Assembly: GCA_021234155.1 (NCBI GenBank)
Contig: JAJEKV010000003.1
Span: 32,781,166 to 32,845,165 of the forward strand
DNA: 64,000 nucleotides
From: Isoetes taiwanensis
Taxonomy: Eukaryota; Streptophyta; Lycopodiopsida; Isoetales; Isoetaceae
Direction: 5' to 3'
A program made the position numbers and the translations under genes. Position 1 is the stretch's first letter, and each line of letters opens with the position of its first letter. Positions 43,798-56,329 of the stretch are shown in pieces. The notes under the pieces were generated by a model. It ran no database searches, was not told where the DNA came from, and was given only the letters and a program-made list of their open reading frames with translations.

Positions 43798-44751
43798 CTA
43801 CACAAGAATTAACCTACACAAATCGACATGCGAGGCGATTTCCACCGGAGATGACCTTGCCGTCCCATTGCTCCATAAAGCTGTGGATCTTTGCTTTACT
43901 AAATCTTTCTTAAGTACCCACGTCGCGTCTTCCACTGGTAAGTGTTTCCACTTGACCAAATACTGGAGGAATTCTGATCTCCTCGTTTTCTTGAAAGCTT
44001 TATCAAGAATCAATTCTGGAACTATTTCCAGCTGTTCCTCCGTCATTTCCAACAACGTTGGCGAATCCAAGACTTCGTCTGGATTTGGAGTATGCTTCTT
44101 CAACAAACTCACGTGGAAGACCTTATGAATCTTTAGGTGTGCTGGCAAATCTAGCTTGTAGGATTGATTACCTACTCTCTTGACTATTCTGAAAGGTCCA
44201 GCCCACCTTGGAGCAAGCTTCTTGCAATTCCGATCCCGAAGCCGCTGCTTCACCTTGATCTTGAGCCAAACATCATCTCCAACTTTGAACTCTCTTACTG
44301 TTCGATGCTTGTCGGCGATGCTCTTCTGACGACTTCTTGCTGCTAGCAGATAACCTCGAACTTCTTCCACAAGCTGCTGCATATCGGCCAACATCTGCTG
44401 CGAAACTTCCACTTTTGACACGGGGTTGTGCCAAGTGTCTGGAGTTAGGCAATCGATAGCGTAATTGATCATAAACGGCGACATTTGGGATGATTCCTGC
44501 TTGGTGCTATTGTATGCAAACTCCACCAAGTGAATAAATTCTTCCCACATACTTTGCTTATTCCAGACATAGTTTCGTAGCATGTCCTCTAAAATCCTGT
44601 TGGTCCGCTCCGTCTGGCCATCCGTTTGAGGATGGTAAGCCGTGCTCATGGATAGCTTCGTCTGGATCGTCGCAAAGAGGTCTTGCCAAAAGGCGCTCAT
44701 GAACTTCGGATCCCTGTCGGAGATGATCTCCCTTGGCATGCCATGAAGCAC
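43798..44751 (-). CDS. Integrase C-terminal half and chromodomain
   Basis: The longest unbroken part of the antisense gag-pol, 317 residues. It begins in the integrase core (MPREIISDRDPKFMSAFWQD, with the second catalytic Asp). It continues through HPQTDGQTERTNR (catalytic Glu), the GPF/Y-type stretch KLAPRWAGPFRIVKRVGNQS, and a chromodomain at about residues 245-290 (LILDKAFKKTRRSEFLQYLV, then WKHLPVEDATW) that in chromoviruses directs integration to heterochromatin. The end (SNGTARSSPVEIAS...) looks like read-through into non-coding sequence. Confidence 0.85.
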   Translation of the reverse strand: MLHGMPREIISDRDPKFMSAFWQDLFATIQTKLSMSTAYHPQTDGQTERTNRILEDMLRNYVWNKQSMWEEFIHLVEFAYNSTKQESSQMSPFMINYAIDCLTPDTWHNPVSKVEVSQQMLADMQQLVEEVRGYLLAARSRQKSIADKHRTVREFKVGDDVWLKIKVKQRLRDRNCKKLAPRWAGPFRIVKRVGNQSYKLDLPAHLKIHKVFHVSLLKKHTPNPDEVLDSPTLLEMTEEQLEIVPELILDKAFKKTRRSEFLQYLVKWKHLPVEDATWVLKKDLVKQRSTALWSNGTARSSPVEIASHVDLCRLILV

Positions 44752-47700
44752 GAAGATCTCTTTGGTGAAGAGCTTTCTTTGTATCCATGGTCAGTATCGT
44801 GGTTACGCAAGGCACAAAATGTGCCATCTTCGACAACTTGTCGACTACTACCATCAAGGCATCCTTGCCTCTCGCTGTTCTTGGGAGTCCTGTGATAAAA
44901 TCCATGCTGATTACCTCCCACTTAGCGTTTGGCACCGCTAATGGCTCTAATGCCCCTGGAATTCGAAGCTGCTCCGCCTTCGTCTGCTGGCATAGCTGAC
45001 ATTCCTTGATGTAGCGAGCTATTTGCTTCTTCATTCTGGCCAATAATAGGCTGCTGCCAAGACTTTGAAATATGTTTTCATGAATCCCGCATGGCCAGCT
45101 ATTGGGCTGTTGTGCGTGTCATGGAGGATCAACTTCCTTACACCGATGATTCGGTGCACGCACAACTTGTTCTTATGGTATAACAGGTTGCCTTCCTTCT
45201 TATAATGCTTGAAGGCCTCCCGCTCTTTATCTGTTCTAGCCTCCTTCGAAAGGCTTGCCCATACTTCCCTGAAATCCACATCCGTTGGCAAGGACTCTTC
45301 AATCCTCTTACCAAAGTCATTTGGAGCGTCGAAATTGCATTGCAATGCACTCTAGTTGTCGAGGGGGATGCCTTGAAAGCGCATCTGCTACCACATTGAG
45401 CTTCCCCGGCTTGTAGACTATATCAAAGTCATATTCTTCGAGGAACTCCATCCATCTCCGCTGCCTCAGATTAAGGTGTGGTTGCGTGAATACATATTGG
45501 AGGCTCGATGGTCGGTATCAATTGGAACTTCCTTCCCAAGAGATAATGCCTCCATATTCTTAATGCCCCGACAACCGCAAAGCAACTCCACGATCGTCGG
45601 CGTTGGGTAGCAGCGTCTCGGCGTCGTTCATCTTCCCGGAATCATACGCTACCACACGCTCTTCTTGCATAAGCACCTTTGTAGTAGCTATCTTACTCGC
45701 ATCTGTTGCTACAAGCTTGTCTTTCTCGGGTCCGCGAGGGGTTAAGGCGGGGGCTGTTGTTAAAGCTTCCTTCAACAATTCAAACCCCTTTTGGGCTTTC
45801 TTGTGCCAATGCTCTACCCAATCTTTCACCTTCTACGCCCTCGTCAGTGCATTAGGGGGCTGCTATCTTAGCAAAGTTCTTCACGAACTTCTGTAGTACC
45901 ACTGCTAGGCGAGGAAACTTCTGATTTCATGCACATTCTTGGTGACCCTTTGAATGAATGGCTTCAATCTTGGCGGGGTCTGTTGAGATGCCTTCGCTGA
46001 GATCACATGGCCTAGATACTCCACCTTTTCTGTTGCGAAGTGGCACTTCGACAACTTGGCGTACAACTGGTGCCTCTTCAACTTCTCTAGCACTCTTCTC
46101 AAGTGTTGTACGTGCTCTTCAAGGGATCTGCTATACACCAAAATGTCGTCAAAGAAAACAATCACAAAGGTGTCCAGGAACTCCCTGAAGATATCGTTCA
46201 TGAGCCTCATGAACGTTCTTTGGGGCATTTGATAAGCGAAAGGCATTACCGTGAACTCATAATGCCCATACCGCGGCTCGAAGGCGGTCTTATGGATATC
46301 TTCTTCCTTTATCCTGATCTGATGATAACCTGACCTTAAGTCGATTTTGGAGAAGATCTTTGCACCTTGGAGCTGATCCATCAAGTCGTCTGATCTTGGA
46401 AGCGCATACTTGTTCTTGATGGTGTGCTTATTCAACTGTCTATAGTCTATGCACATCCTCAAAGATCCATCCTTCTTCTTGACAAAAAGAATGGGCGCCC
46501 AAGCGGGCGAGACACTAGGTCTAATGAAACCTAGGTCGAAAGCAGCTCCTGAAGCTGCTTCTTCGACTCACGACAACTCCTGCGTTGTCATTCTATATGG
46601 AGCCTTGCTTGTTGGCTTTGTTCACGGTTCGAAGTGCTATCTACTTTTCGACTCCCCTATAAGGAGGGAGCTGCTTGATCTCATCTGGAAAGAGATCATG
46701 GAACTCCGTGATCAGCTTAGCTACTTGCTTCGGCAACTTGCTGAGCACCTTGTCTTCCTTGCTTCCTTCCGATTCCGGCTCACTAATCTCAAGCTTGAAG
46801 ATGTATGCCACTTGCTCACTCTTGATGCACTTGAACAGCCGTTTAGAAGACATACTGCTTTGCATGATGGGAACAACTTCCTTACTGTTATCTCAATGAT
46901 CTTCTTGCCCGGGCGTTGGGAAGGTCACCTTCCGCTTCCCACCGGTCGATAATGGCCCCCTGGCCCAAGGTACTCCATTCCTATGATCAAGTCATACTTT
47001 CCAATGCCCATTACTTCTGCCCCCATCTGGATATTAATCCCTGGCAAGTCGATGTCGAAGTTAATTCTCTTGCCCGCCGTCTGCCTTACTGCACCACTTG
47101 CTAAAACAACGGGTCTTGGCTTTGACTTTAGCGGCTTCAACTTCAACATTTGAACCATTTTGGGGGATGCAAAGTTATGGCTACTTCCTGAGTCTATCAA
47201 GACTATGAAGGACTTAGCTTTAGCCCTCCCCTCTTGTGGAAATTACCCTATCTTGGCTCTCTGCTTGCTCAGTATCTATTGCGGCAAAGATGTGACACTC
47301 ACCCCGGATGTAGTCGCGGGCCTCTTCGCCCGTCGTCGTCCCGACAGAGGCGCCCCAATCTCCCAACTCCGCTAGAGCTGCACTCATGGCGTAGGGACGG
47401 TTCTTCGTTCTATGGCCCGGCTGGAAGCACTGAAGCACCATTTGCTTTTCTATGCACTCCTCGCCTCTTTTCCTTGGGCATCGCTTGCAAAAGGATTACC
47501 TTTGCTTTGGAGTAGTTTGACCTCTCCCGCTTGTCCTTGAAGGACACTGCTTCTTCTCCCCGCTTTGCTTCCCTGGTTCCCACCATATGGGGCTCTAGCC
47601 TGGACTGGGTAGGCTGCCACGGGGCTATAGCTTCTCGTCGCCTTGCCTTTATCACAGAATCTGCTGCTTGTGCCGCTATTACGAGGTCGACCCCCTGCAA

Positions 47701-48650
47701 GCTTATAGCCTTGGATTCCGCCCGATCTTGTCCTAGGGTTTATTGCCCTCACAAGCTTCGCGGATCTCCTCATTCAGCCCCTCAATATAGCTTTTCTCTT
47801 GCATGCTTCTCTCCCAACCCGGCACATACTGACCTTAGCCTCATGAATTCCTCAGTATATTTCTGAACTGATTTGTTGCCTTCGCGAACCTTGCAAAAAC
47901 TGCCGCATCATCTTTGGACTTATGTTCCCTTGGGCGTAATGGCGCTTTTGAAGGCTTTTAGCAAACTTTTCACGAACTTACAAGCATCCGCTTGCAAGCC
48001 GTGTGCCTTTGCATAACCCTTCCACCAAATCCGGCGGCTCCTTTCAAGTTGGCTGTTGCAACTCGCCTTTGTCCTTATCCTTCATGCCATAAGCATTTCC
48101 GTATTAAGCTCATTTAGATCCGCCATGCCTCTGCTTCCAATCGACTGTTCTCCCCGAAACTGTTCTAGTTTCCGCCGTCCATACATGCCCGGTACGGAAT
48201 CTACCTTCTTCCGGTAGTCGAGGCCCCGTATCTCTTTGTCGTCCCTCGGGGTGTTCCCCGCCTTCCATCGTTAGTTCTCAGGCACATTTCTTCCTCTTCC
48301 TCGAGTCGGTCCGAGCGGCGAACTTGAGTCGGAAGATTCGGTTGGGGATCTCCTTCTCTTGCTCCTCTTCTTGTCCCTTCCTTCCCTCCGAGCTGATGCT
48401 TGCGGCAACTGAGCATTGCCCACCGAACCCACTCCTGCTTGCGCGGACAGTAATGCCTTTATCTGCTCCAGGTCTGTCCTCATCTGGGCTATCTCCTCCT
48501 CTGGGGTCATGGGTTCCCTATCTTCAAATAGGTTTCTTGCCGGGGGTGGTCTGGGCGGGGTTTGTTCTTCTATAAGGTCTCGCAGTTGTCGTTCCCCTGC
48601 GTTTAGGCCTCTGGCTGCATACACAAGCAATTCATGGCTATATGATTAGT
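43798..48650 (-). mobile_element. Antisense chromovirus (Ty3/gypsy) gag-pol without its own LTRs
   Basis: Minus-strand order: gag ORF 48630-48271 (LRDLIEEQTPPRPPP; basic KKRSKRRRSP end); degenerate knuckle CFQPGHRTKNRP (about 47430); protease IDSGSSHNF (about 47195); reverse transcriptase [20 protein letters not shown] to [16 protein letters not shown] (46456-46110); RNase H (45829-45560, KLVATDASK); integrase zinc finger (HDTHNSPIAGHAG...CQLCQQTK), core MDFITGLP, ISDRDPKFMSAFW and HPQTDGQTERTNR (44900-44590); chromodomain FLQYLVKWKHLPVEDATWV (about 43900). At least six frame changes. It faces opposite to the enclosing LTR pair. I found no flanking repeats of its own, so this is an internal-region insertion or its LTRs are too decayed to see. 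Confidence 0.8.
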
Positions 48651-48794
48651 TCCATTTGTTCTTCTTGCATTGTTTATGTTTGTTGGTATAATTGTGAGCA
48701 AACTACATCAACAAAACATTTAAGTGCAGCAGAATTGTATTTATATATCGTATAATATTTTAAATACAAAAAGTCTCCGGGATCAAGAGTCTAA

Positions 48795-49356
48795 CTAGTC
48801 TTGAAATCGCCGGTAAGACGGGTTGTCTTCAAGAAACTTCTTAACTTGGGCCGTCCCTACCGAGTGACCCAAGTTCCTGATGATGCTTGCTGACGAGCCT
48901 CCCTGGATGGCTCTCACCAGGTCTTCTACCCTGCGGTCGGATGTAAGGGCCGCAGTCACTGCTAATCTCGCCTGACGTCGGTGGGGGATGGCGAAGTCGA
49001 AGAGGTCGAGTGCCATTGACCTCTTGACTAAGACAGCATAGTCGACATTTGTTGCTATTCGAGCATGCCTGCCGAAGCCTGAGAGTGCAATCAGCATAAA
49101 CACTCCTTCTTCGCCTCTGGGACTGAACTTGCGGTGAATTACCGCTATTCTCCCATCCATCAGCAGCGGCAAGTAGTATCTGAGCGACCTGTCGTTGTGT
49201 GTCGCCGAAGCTTCTCCGCTTGTTTGGCCTCCAGCTCTGTGCCGCCCGGCGTACTCGTCGACCTCAACTTCAGTGAGCTCCCTGTAGTCTTCAATTGTGC
49301 GGTCGAGCCTCCTGAGGTCGATTCCTTCTCCTTTGGGTGGTCACCATATAACCAAA
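48795..49356 (-). CDS. Unknown GC-rich ORF inside the H3 element
   Basis: The minus strand is open without a break for about 186 codons from 49356 to 48795. It reads KGEGIDLRRLDRTIEDYREL, SATHNDRSLRYYLPLLMDGR, AVIHRKFSPRGEEGVFMLIA, ATNVDYAVLVKRSMALDLFD and FLEDNPSYRRFQD before the stop. The first Met is internal (49172), so the start may be a splice acceptor upstream. Composition and length suggest real coding DNA. It lies upstream of the antisense gag, in the same orientation. I do not recognise it. Confidence 0.5.
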
Positions 49357-49763
49357 AATTTTATTTAATAATTAAATGGTACTAACGTAGTGTCGACCTG
49401 CAGGCCAGTAGAGCGCTCCGGAGGGCAAGGAGGTCGGGCTACGAAGACTTGCAACACAAATTTTGTTGGAATGTGTTGCAAGGAATGAAGAGTGCCTCGG
49501 ACGTTAATTTTAAATTTTGATAAACTTAATTATAATGTTAAGTGAATTTTGGAGTAATCTGTTTAGTAATGTTGTGAATCGATAAGTTATTTCATAATAT
49601 AATGATGTGATAATGTCATAAAAATATTACCTTGAGGTAATTTTAATAAATGTGTAGGAATTAGAGTAGTAATCGTATGTATCAGGTTGATTGCAGGTTA
49701 CGATGATCCCAAGGTGGGGAGACCCACGATGCTGCGGACAGCATCATTTCAAGGTGGGGCGAA

Positions 49764-51436
49764 TGTGGCGTTCCAAAGCCGCGATATCGCCCGGGGCGTA
49801 TACCGTCGCCTGCCTCGCAGCGTACACGCCACTCCCGGTGACGTTAATGCGCTTAGCGTGTAGCCAGGTGGGTAGCCCTAGGGGGCAACTTGCCAGAAAT
49901 ATGTGCAACCATTAATGTGCACATTTTCCAATCTACACATTAATGTGGGCACACATTTCCAAGTGGACACTTCATGCCAAGTGGGCCACACCCATAGGTG
50001 CAATTAATGTGCACATTTTCCAATGTACACATTAATGTGGGCACACATTTCCATGTGTGCACATTTGGCCACCTAGCCCTTAAAGGCAAGTGGGCCCATT
50101 CCCAATTATCCCACATGCCAAAAGGGGATAATTGGAAACCCTAGCCAACCCCTTGTCTATATAGGGTAGGAAACCCTAACTAGCCCAATTTTCGATTTTA
50201 GGGCTTTAGAACTCTGTTTTTGGGCTGCCTCAAGCACCAAAACCGCATCTCGTGACTACTGCTGGGAGAATTGCATCCTTAGTTCCTCTAGATTCGGCGT
50301 TTTCAGGGATGGTCGAGCTCAGTCGGGAGGAGCCCCTCAAGGATCGGTATTTGGCCAATTAGATAGTCTAAACCCTATTTTAGTCATTGAATCAAGAGGT
50401 TTAGCCTATTAGATTGCCCATAGCAGCCCTTTAGATCTCTAGATATGTGATTCTAACTAAAGAATCTAACTCTATGTTGTAGATTAGATCTTATTCTTTA
50501 GTTCTTACGTGATGTATATGGATGATGTATCTCTATGAACTCCTTGTATTGGGAAGGGGGTAGAGACCTAAAGCTTTGTAGTTGATGCTCCTAGAGTAGC
50601 CTCTCTAGCACACCTTGTAGATTCGCCTCAGGCACAAGAGCCACTTAGGGATGTGGGTGAAGGGGCCGGACCGGGCCGAGAAGGAGATTCATGTCCCGAC
50701 TCATGAACGGTTTCCTCGGTGTGTAAGGCCTACCAAGGGGAACCATTGTGGCTAGGTCCAATGGCTTGCCACCGCGTCATGGGCAAGGCATGGGCTCGAC
50801 ACCCGTGGGGGTGGTGTTCACCTTCCGGTGGGTTCGGTCGAATCACGGGCGGTGGCCCTCTAGCCACCTTGAGTCGGCATGTAGATCTCTGGAGGGAGTG
50901 ATCCCTACCGCCCCATCGGGCGGGAAGATGAGCCCGTGAGTAGCCCTCTTGGCTATGCATCCGTGCTGGCTACGGTCAGTCCCGACACTTTTCGCACCAC
51001 TCGCAAAGTGTGCATGAGGGGCGGATGGAGTGGACAACCCTAAGCCATGCTCATATGCCGCCAAATCCATTGCCATGAATTCCATGCGCAATGAACTCAC
51101 GGAGACCAAGCCGTCGGGTCATCCCTTGAGTCCGAGCCTTGGGTAGGATTCCCTATGTGATGTCTTTGATCTTTGTCTATGCAGATATGTGGAGGACCAT
51201 CCTTCGTGATGGTCATATGATGTTGATGTATGTGCTACTGACATGTATGTTTACGCTTCCGCAGCTAGGTAGGCCCTGAGGGAGACGGGGTGCAATGACC
51301 CTTCCACTCTTCCCACTGGAACCCGTCACGGTTGCAGTGTCATGTGGAGGGCCCTGTATTAGCATGGAGCTGGTATGGGGGATGAACTCCTGTTTGTATA
51401 CGGTGAGTGCACCGTATACGAGTAGGGGACGTCACA
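49764..51436 (+). repeat. 3' LTR of the histone-carrying element
   Basis: 1673 bp, starting TGTGGCGTTCC after AAGGTGGGGCGAA and ending GGGGACGTCACA, followed by the ATCAT duplication. Confidence 0.9.
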
Positions 51437-51441
51437 ATCAT

Positions 51442-51960
<519 letters not shown>

Positions 51961-54636
51961 TCAATATGTAAACACTTATATGAGCTATTGTTTCGATGGA
52001 ATTCAACAAGTATGGCTAACATGGGTGCAATGGAAGTTAACTGCGCATTAATATATCTTTGAAGACCCAAAGGGTATTTCAAACTAAAAACTATGTTTAC
52101 ACAAAGTATTTGTTATGTCGAACACTTGTATCACATGATACCAATTAATGTTTGGGTCAGGGAACACCATAAATACAATGACCAATGGCTAATATGGGAT
52201 TCATCTGTGCATATGGATATTCGTCTTTTTTATGTTCAGGGGCATTTCGAGGGACACGAGCTACCATTTGAACAGTGGGATTAGCATATGAGTGGTTTTG
52301 GTGCCTCGATGTGAGAAACTCTACTAAATATCTAGGTTTTTGGCAGTCTTCTCAGCCTTTAAAATGGTGGAGAGCTTGTGTGCAGGGTTCTCTTAAGGGT
52401 CCAAAGAGATTCTCAATAGAGTGAACATATAAACCATCCCCATGCGATGTTAAAAAGTTGCCTCATTGAGATGGCTCGTAATAAGTTGGGCATCATGCAG
52501 GGAATAACAATTCGACTATTTGTTGATCCAGAAGTCCAAATTCAACCTATGACATATCTTGCCCAAGTTTTCTTTACTCCAGCCCAAGTTTTCTTTACTC
52601 AAGAACTTTGTCACAGACAATGCGTGTCAAGAAACAAATTGGTTCAATGGACTGCATTTTCTATTACCTATACTTCAGTTGCATTTCTAAATATGATGTG
52701 GTTATCTTCCTAGAACTTGGAGGAGAATGTATACCTAGGGTCCTTGGTTGCTTGATCTCCAACTCAGCTCCTTTGCATCCTCCTACAATAATATGGTTCA
52801 TGCATGTCTCATGCCGAGGAGAGTTTTTAAAAGATGCAATTTGGTATCTTTGAAAGAAAGATGGCATTTAACTTTTAGTGTTCGATATTTTTTTTTTGTT
52901 CAATATTTATGTTGAGTGTTTGCCATCCCCCATGATGACCCAACAAGTCATACTTGATGGTAGCATTTGTAATGTACATGCACTACCTTATATAACATGC
53001 AATCTAACTTTGGATCTATATTAGATGGGCATTCCTCAACTAGTATGTTGTAGAAGGATCCTCATGATCTGGGAGAGCTCCCAGGCATTGTGTTTGAGAG
53101 ATGCGCTCAATATGGAACCTTATGGTTATGCATCCAACATGACCATTGCTTCTTACTTCTAGGAAATAAAATTTGATGATGTATATATTGTATTTGCATG
53201 TTCTAACTCTAACTTGACTAGCATTGCATTTGGACCAAAAAATGATTTCAAATTTATATCCCTAACTTATTATCTAGCAGCCATACTTTGCTCCATCCTA
53301 ATTTAAGTGTGGACAAGTTATCTTTTGTGCATGGATGAGTGTGGAACCCTCAACAAGTGTGTTACTACTATCTAACTTGCAACTAAGCCCACTAACTTAA
53401 ACCCCTTGGGACTGATAACACTTCAACTGGTGCATCTTGGACACTTCAACTGGTGCATCTTGGCAGCCCTGGTGATGTGGGAGAGCCTCCCTGTGATTGA
53501 TGGCTAGCCAACCCCATGGCACTTTAGAACCTAACTTACTTATGTTAAGTTCCTAGCAATGCAACTAATATGCTAACTTCCACTAATTTAACCTTGGAGC
53601 ATTGGGTTGCATTCACCTCAACCATACATTGGATAGAAGATCATACAATCATTTGGGCATGCATGTACCAATGTTAGTCGCTTGAATCATTCCTTAAGTT
53701 GGAATTTGTCAGTAGGCATACTATGGGTCTCTGGAAGGATCTTTTTGTGCAAGAATCTGTACATCATGAGAGTGATAAGATAAATGGACGCAAGTTTGTC
53801 CGTAACAAGTAGAGATTGGCTTGGTTGGTAATGGAAGTTGGACCCTTGAGTGCTTAAGACTCATTTGTGAAGTCAAAACCGCACAGCAAGCAAGTAAGAG
53901 TGTCTGAACTGGATGAAATCATCATTTTCCTGTTGTACGCTTATGTCAAAAAAGGGAAAAATTTGGGGATTTGCACATCCGTGCAGTGGATGTCCATTTT
54001 TCCTTTTTGTGGATGTTTCCTAGGACACGAGCTACCATTTGGATGATGAGATTAGAAGATGGAGTAGTTTTAGTATCTTGATACGTAAACCCTACTAAAT
54101 TTGCAGGGTTTAGGTTTTCGCAGCCTTCCTTGCCCCTGAAGTGGCCAAGATGTTGCGTGCAGAGTTTTCTCGAGGGTCTGTTTTCTTGAGGATCGGAAGA
54201 GCGACCCCAAGAGATAGAATCCATAAACCATCCTCAGGCACTAGTTCAAAAGTTGCATCGTCACAATAACTCATAACAAGCTTGACATTATACGATTATA
54301 CATGCCAGAAAGGACGAGATGACAGTTTTGACTATATAGTTGCATTCGGAATGTCAGTCTTACCCTAGGACGCATGTTTGAGGAGCAAAAGATCGATCAA
54401 GCTGCTGGATTGATGAGTACATATTAAGTTTGAACCAATGAACTAGGCAAATAGTGCATTGAGCAAAAGGCCGACTAGTATCCCCTAACTAGTAGAGCTT
54501 CACCGCATTCTGGCTTGGAGCGAACCTGCATCTACCAGCTCTTTTAGTCTCCTTCTCCTGGTACTCGAAGGCAAATCCTTAAAAAGATTGGGATCCATAA
54601 CCATAACCAAGCATCCAACAGAGCGCCAGGGAGAAG
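51961..54636. other. Decayed repeats, no supported gene
   Basis: A segment at 52236-52490 (GGACACGAGCTACCATTTG, TAAACCATCC, AAAAGTTGC) recurs, diverged, at 54030-54290. Short tandem duplications: AAGTTTTCTTTACT at 52567/52591 and ACTTCAACTGGTGCATCTTGG at 53428/53443. Open frames are short and show no domain. Confidence 0.5.
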
Positions 54637-55590
54637 ACAACAGAATAGAATAGAATGTATTTTTATTGTCCACGGAGACCAATTTGCCTATGAGATTTAA
54701 AGACAGAGAGCAGCAAGGGTACTGCTATCAGGATTACAACACCCCTGCCCCGAAGGGTTTTCGAGGGAAAAACCTTCGCATTAATAAATATGTTGGTAGG
54801 CTGTACAATCGTATAAGACAATTCACTACTACAGCACATGGAGTGGCTGGTCAGGCATAACTAACTGAACATACCGTGTCCGGATATGATCGAATGCCGG
54901 GCAGGTTTGAAGGGCATGGCATTCATCCTCAATGGCATCATGTTGGCAACATTGACAGGTCATGTCCTCACATGCCTCCCGAGTCCATCGGCCTGTCTTA
55001 ATTCAGAGGCGATGCATGCACCATGCATATGGAAGCTATCAGTCTGCGCTTCTTCATGGGCAAGTGGGTGCGCAAATAGTGTCATAGGCCTTGTGTGATC
55101 CTGGGATTGACTTGCTGCTAATAGTGTGCCATCTTGACATGCGCCAGAGCATTTGCATCCCTGAGCTTGCTAAGGAAGCAAGCATCCATGCCTTCTCTTC
55201 ATCTTCTATACCCTTTGCAAGAGAAGGCGCTACCTCATAAATTTTTATCTGTTGTGGGTTGACCTGCATGAAAGTACCCATATCTATAGCCTATGAAAAA
55301 AATTGTTGTTGCTTTTCCTGATGTTGAGGATTTAACTTGCATCATATATAGCAGCCAATCTCGATCATTAGGTGCAGGGTGCAGATATACTTGTTGACAC
55401 TTCTCTGAAAAAATGTAAGGCTCATTATCTTCTACAATCAAACGTGTTGTCTTTTTCCCAAAATGTAATGCAAACATAAACGGGTCGGCATTCTTTCTGG
55501 ATCTAGAATGTTTGTGCGCGCAGCCTACCCCGTTTGTTCTCCAATCCAAATTTAGACAAAAAGCCAGCCAATGCGAGCTTAAAAGGGACA
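54637..55590 (-). mobile_element. 5'-truncated LINE, copy 2
   Basis: Same family as 6025-7188. It has the TAGAA-type tail (54641-54656), the conserved 3' region with CACCCCTGCCCCGAAGGG, and a minus-strand C-terminus CQCCQHDAIEDECHALQTC of the same C-x2-C-x9-H-x4-C form (about 54985-54900). Frames are broken. The upstream end is uncertain. Confidence 0.65.
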
Positions 55591-56122
55591 AGCATCTTCA
55601 CTTAAACAAAAATATAAAGACACCGAAGCAAGCCAAATGCTTGATTTGGAAACTTTTTAACCTACACCATTAAATTTCCTTTGAACCTATCCGACAAACA
55701 CGTGATATTGCTTATAACCCAGAATGGAAGTTGGATACTCTGATTCCGGGTGACAACTTGAAACGAACATATTTTATTTTTTCAATAGCAGTTGGCACTT
55801 AATTTTTTCGTACTCAAGTTTAGCACTTCTAATTTTAACACTTGTAATTTTTTTCAATTGATTACATTCAAAGCTCCAAATCCCAAAAATTGATTATACT
55901 CAATGCTCCAAAGCCAAAAAGCTGAAAAGTTTATTACATTTACAGGTACTATTTTATAGATTCAATTGCAGATTGCAAATAACTATCTTATAGAAAGCCA
56001 CAAAAACTAGATTCTATATTCAAGAAAACTGGATATAGATTCAAACCATAACCATATGAAAATCTCATATCTCTCTGTTTTTAGAAATAAAACAACTAGA
56101 AACCAGCATAAAGAAACTAAGT
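55591..56122. other. Gene-free AT-rich stretch
   Basis: No supported feature; several short AT-rich local repeats such as CAATGCTCCAAA/AAAGCTCCAAA. Confidence 0.5.
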
Positions 56123-56329
56123 CAAAAGTCACATTTAATTAAAATGGGTCAGATTTTGACGTTTGGGTCTCATGCTGAAAATGGAACTTATATTAAAAGA
56201 AAAAAAAATGAATTGAATGCTTGAATAGAATTACACATCATACACCAAGAACTGGGTAACTTGTTTTCCTCATAAATTTTACAAACCACGAGTTGAAAAA
56301 GTTTTCAAGCTTCTCAATATTATCTACCC

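Larger units (their letters stand above)
38414..51441 (+). mobile_element. LTR element carrying a histone H3-like gene
   Basis: The element is 38419-51436, flanked by ATCAT on both sides (38414-38418, 51437-51441). LTRs: 38419-40092 and 49764-51436, with ends TGTGACG/CGTCACA forming a perfect 7-bp inverted repeat (the 3' LTR starts TGTGGCG). The primer site TGGTATCAGAGC is at 40094-40105, and a purine tract AAGGTGGGGCGAA precedes the 3' LTR, so the element reads left to right. The interior has two plus-strand genes (40736-42030 and 42725-43700), then coding DNA on the opposite strand (43798-49356). No plus-strand pol was found, so by itself it is non-autonomous. Confidence 0.88.
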
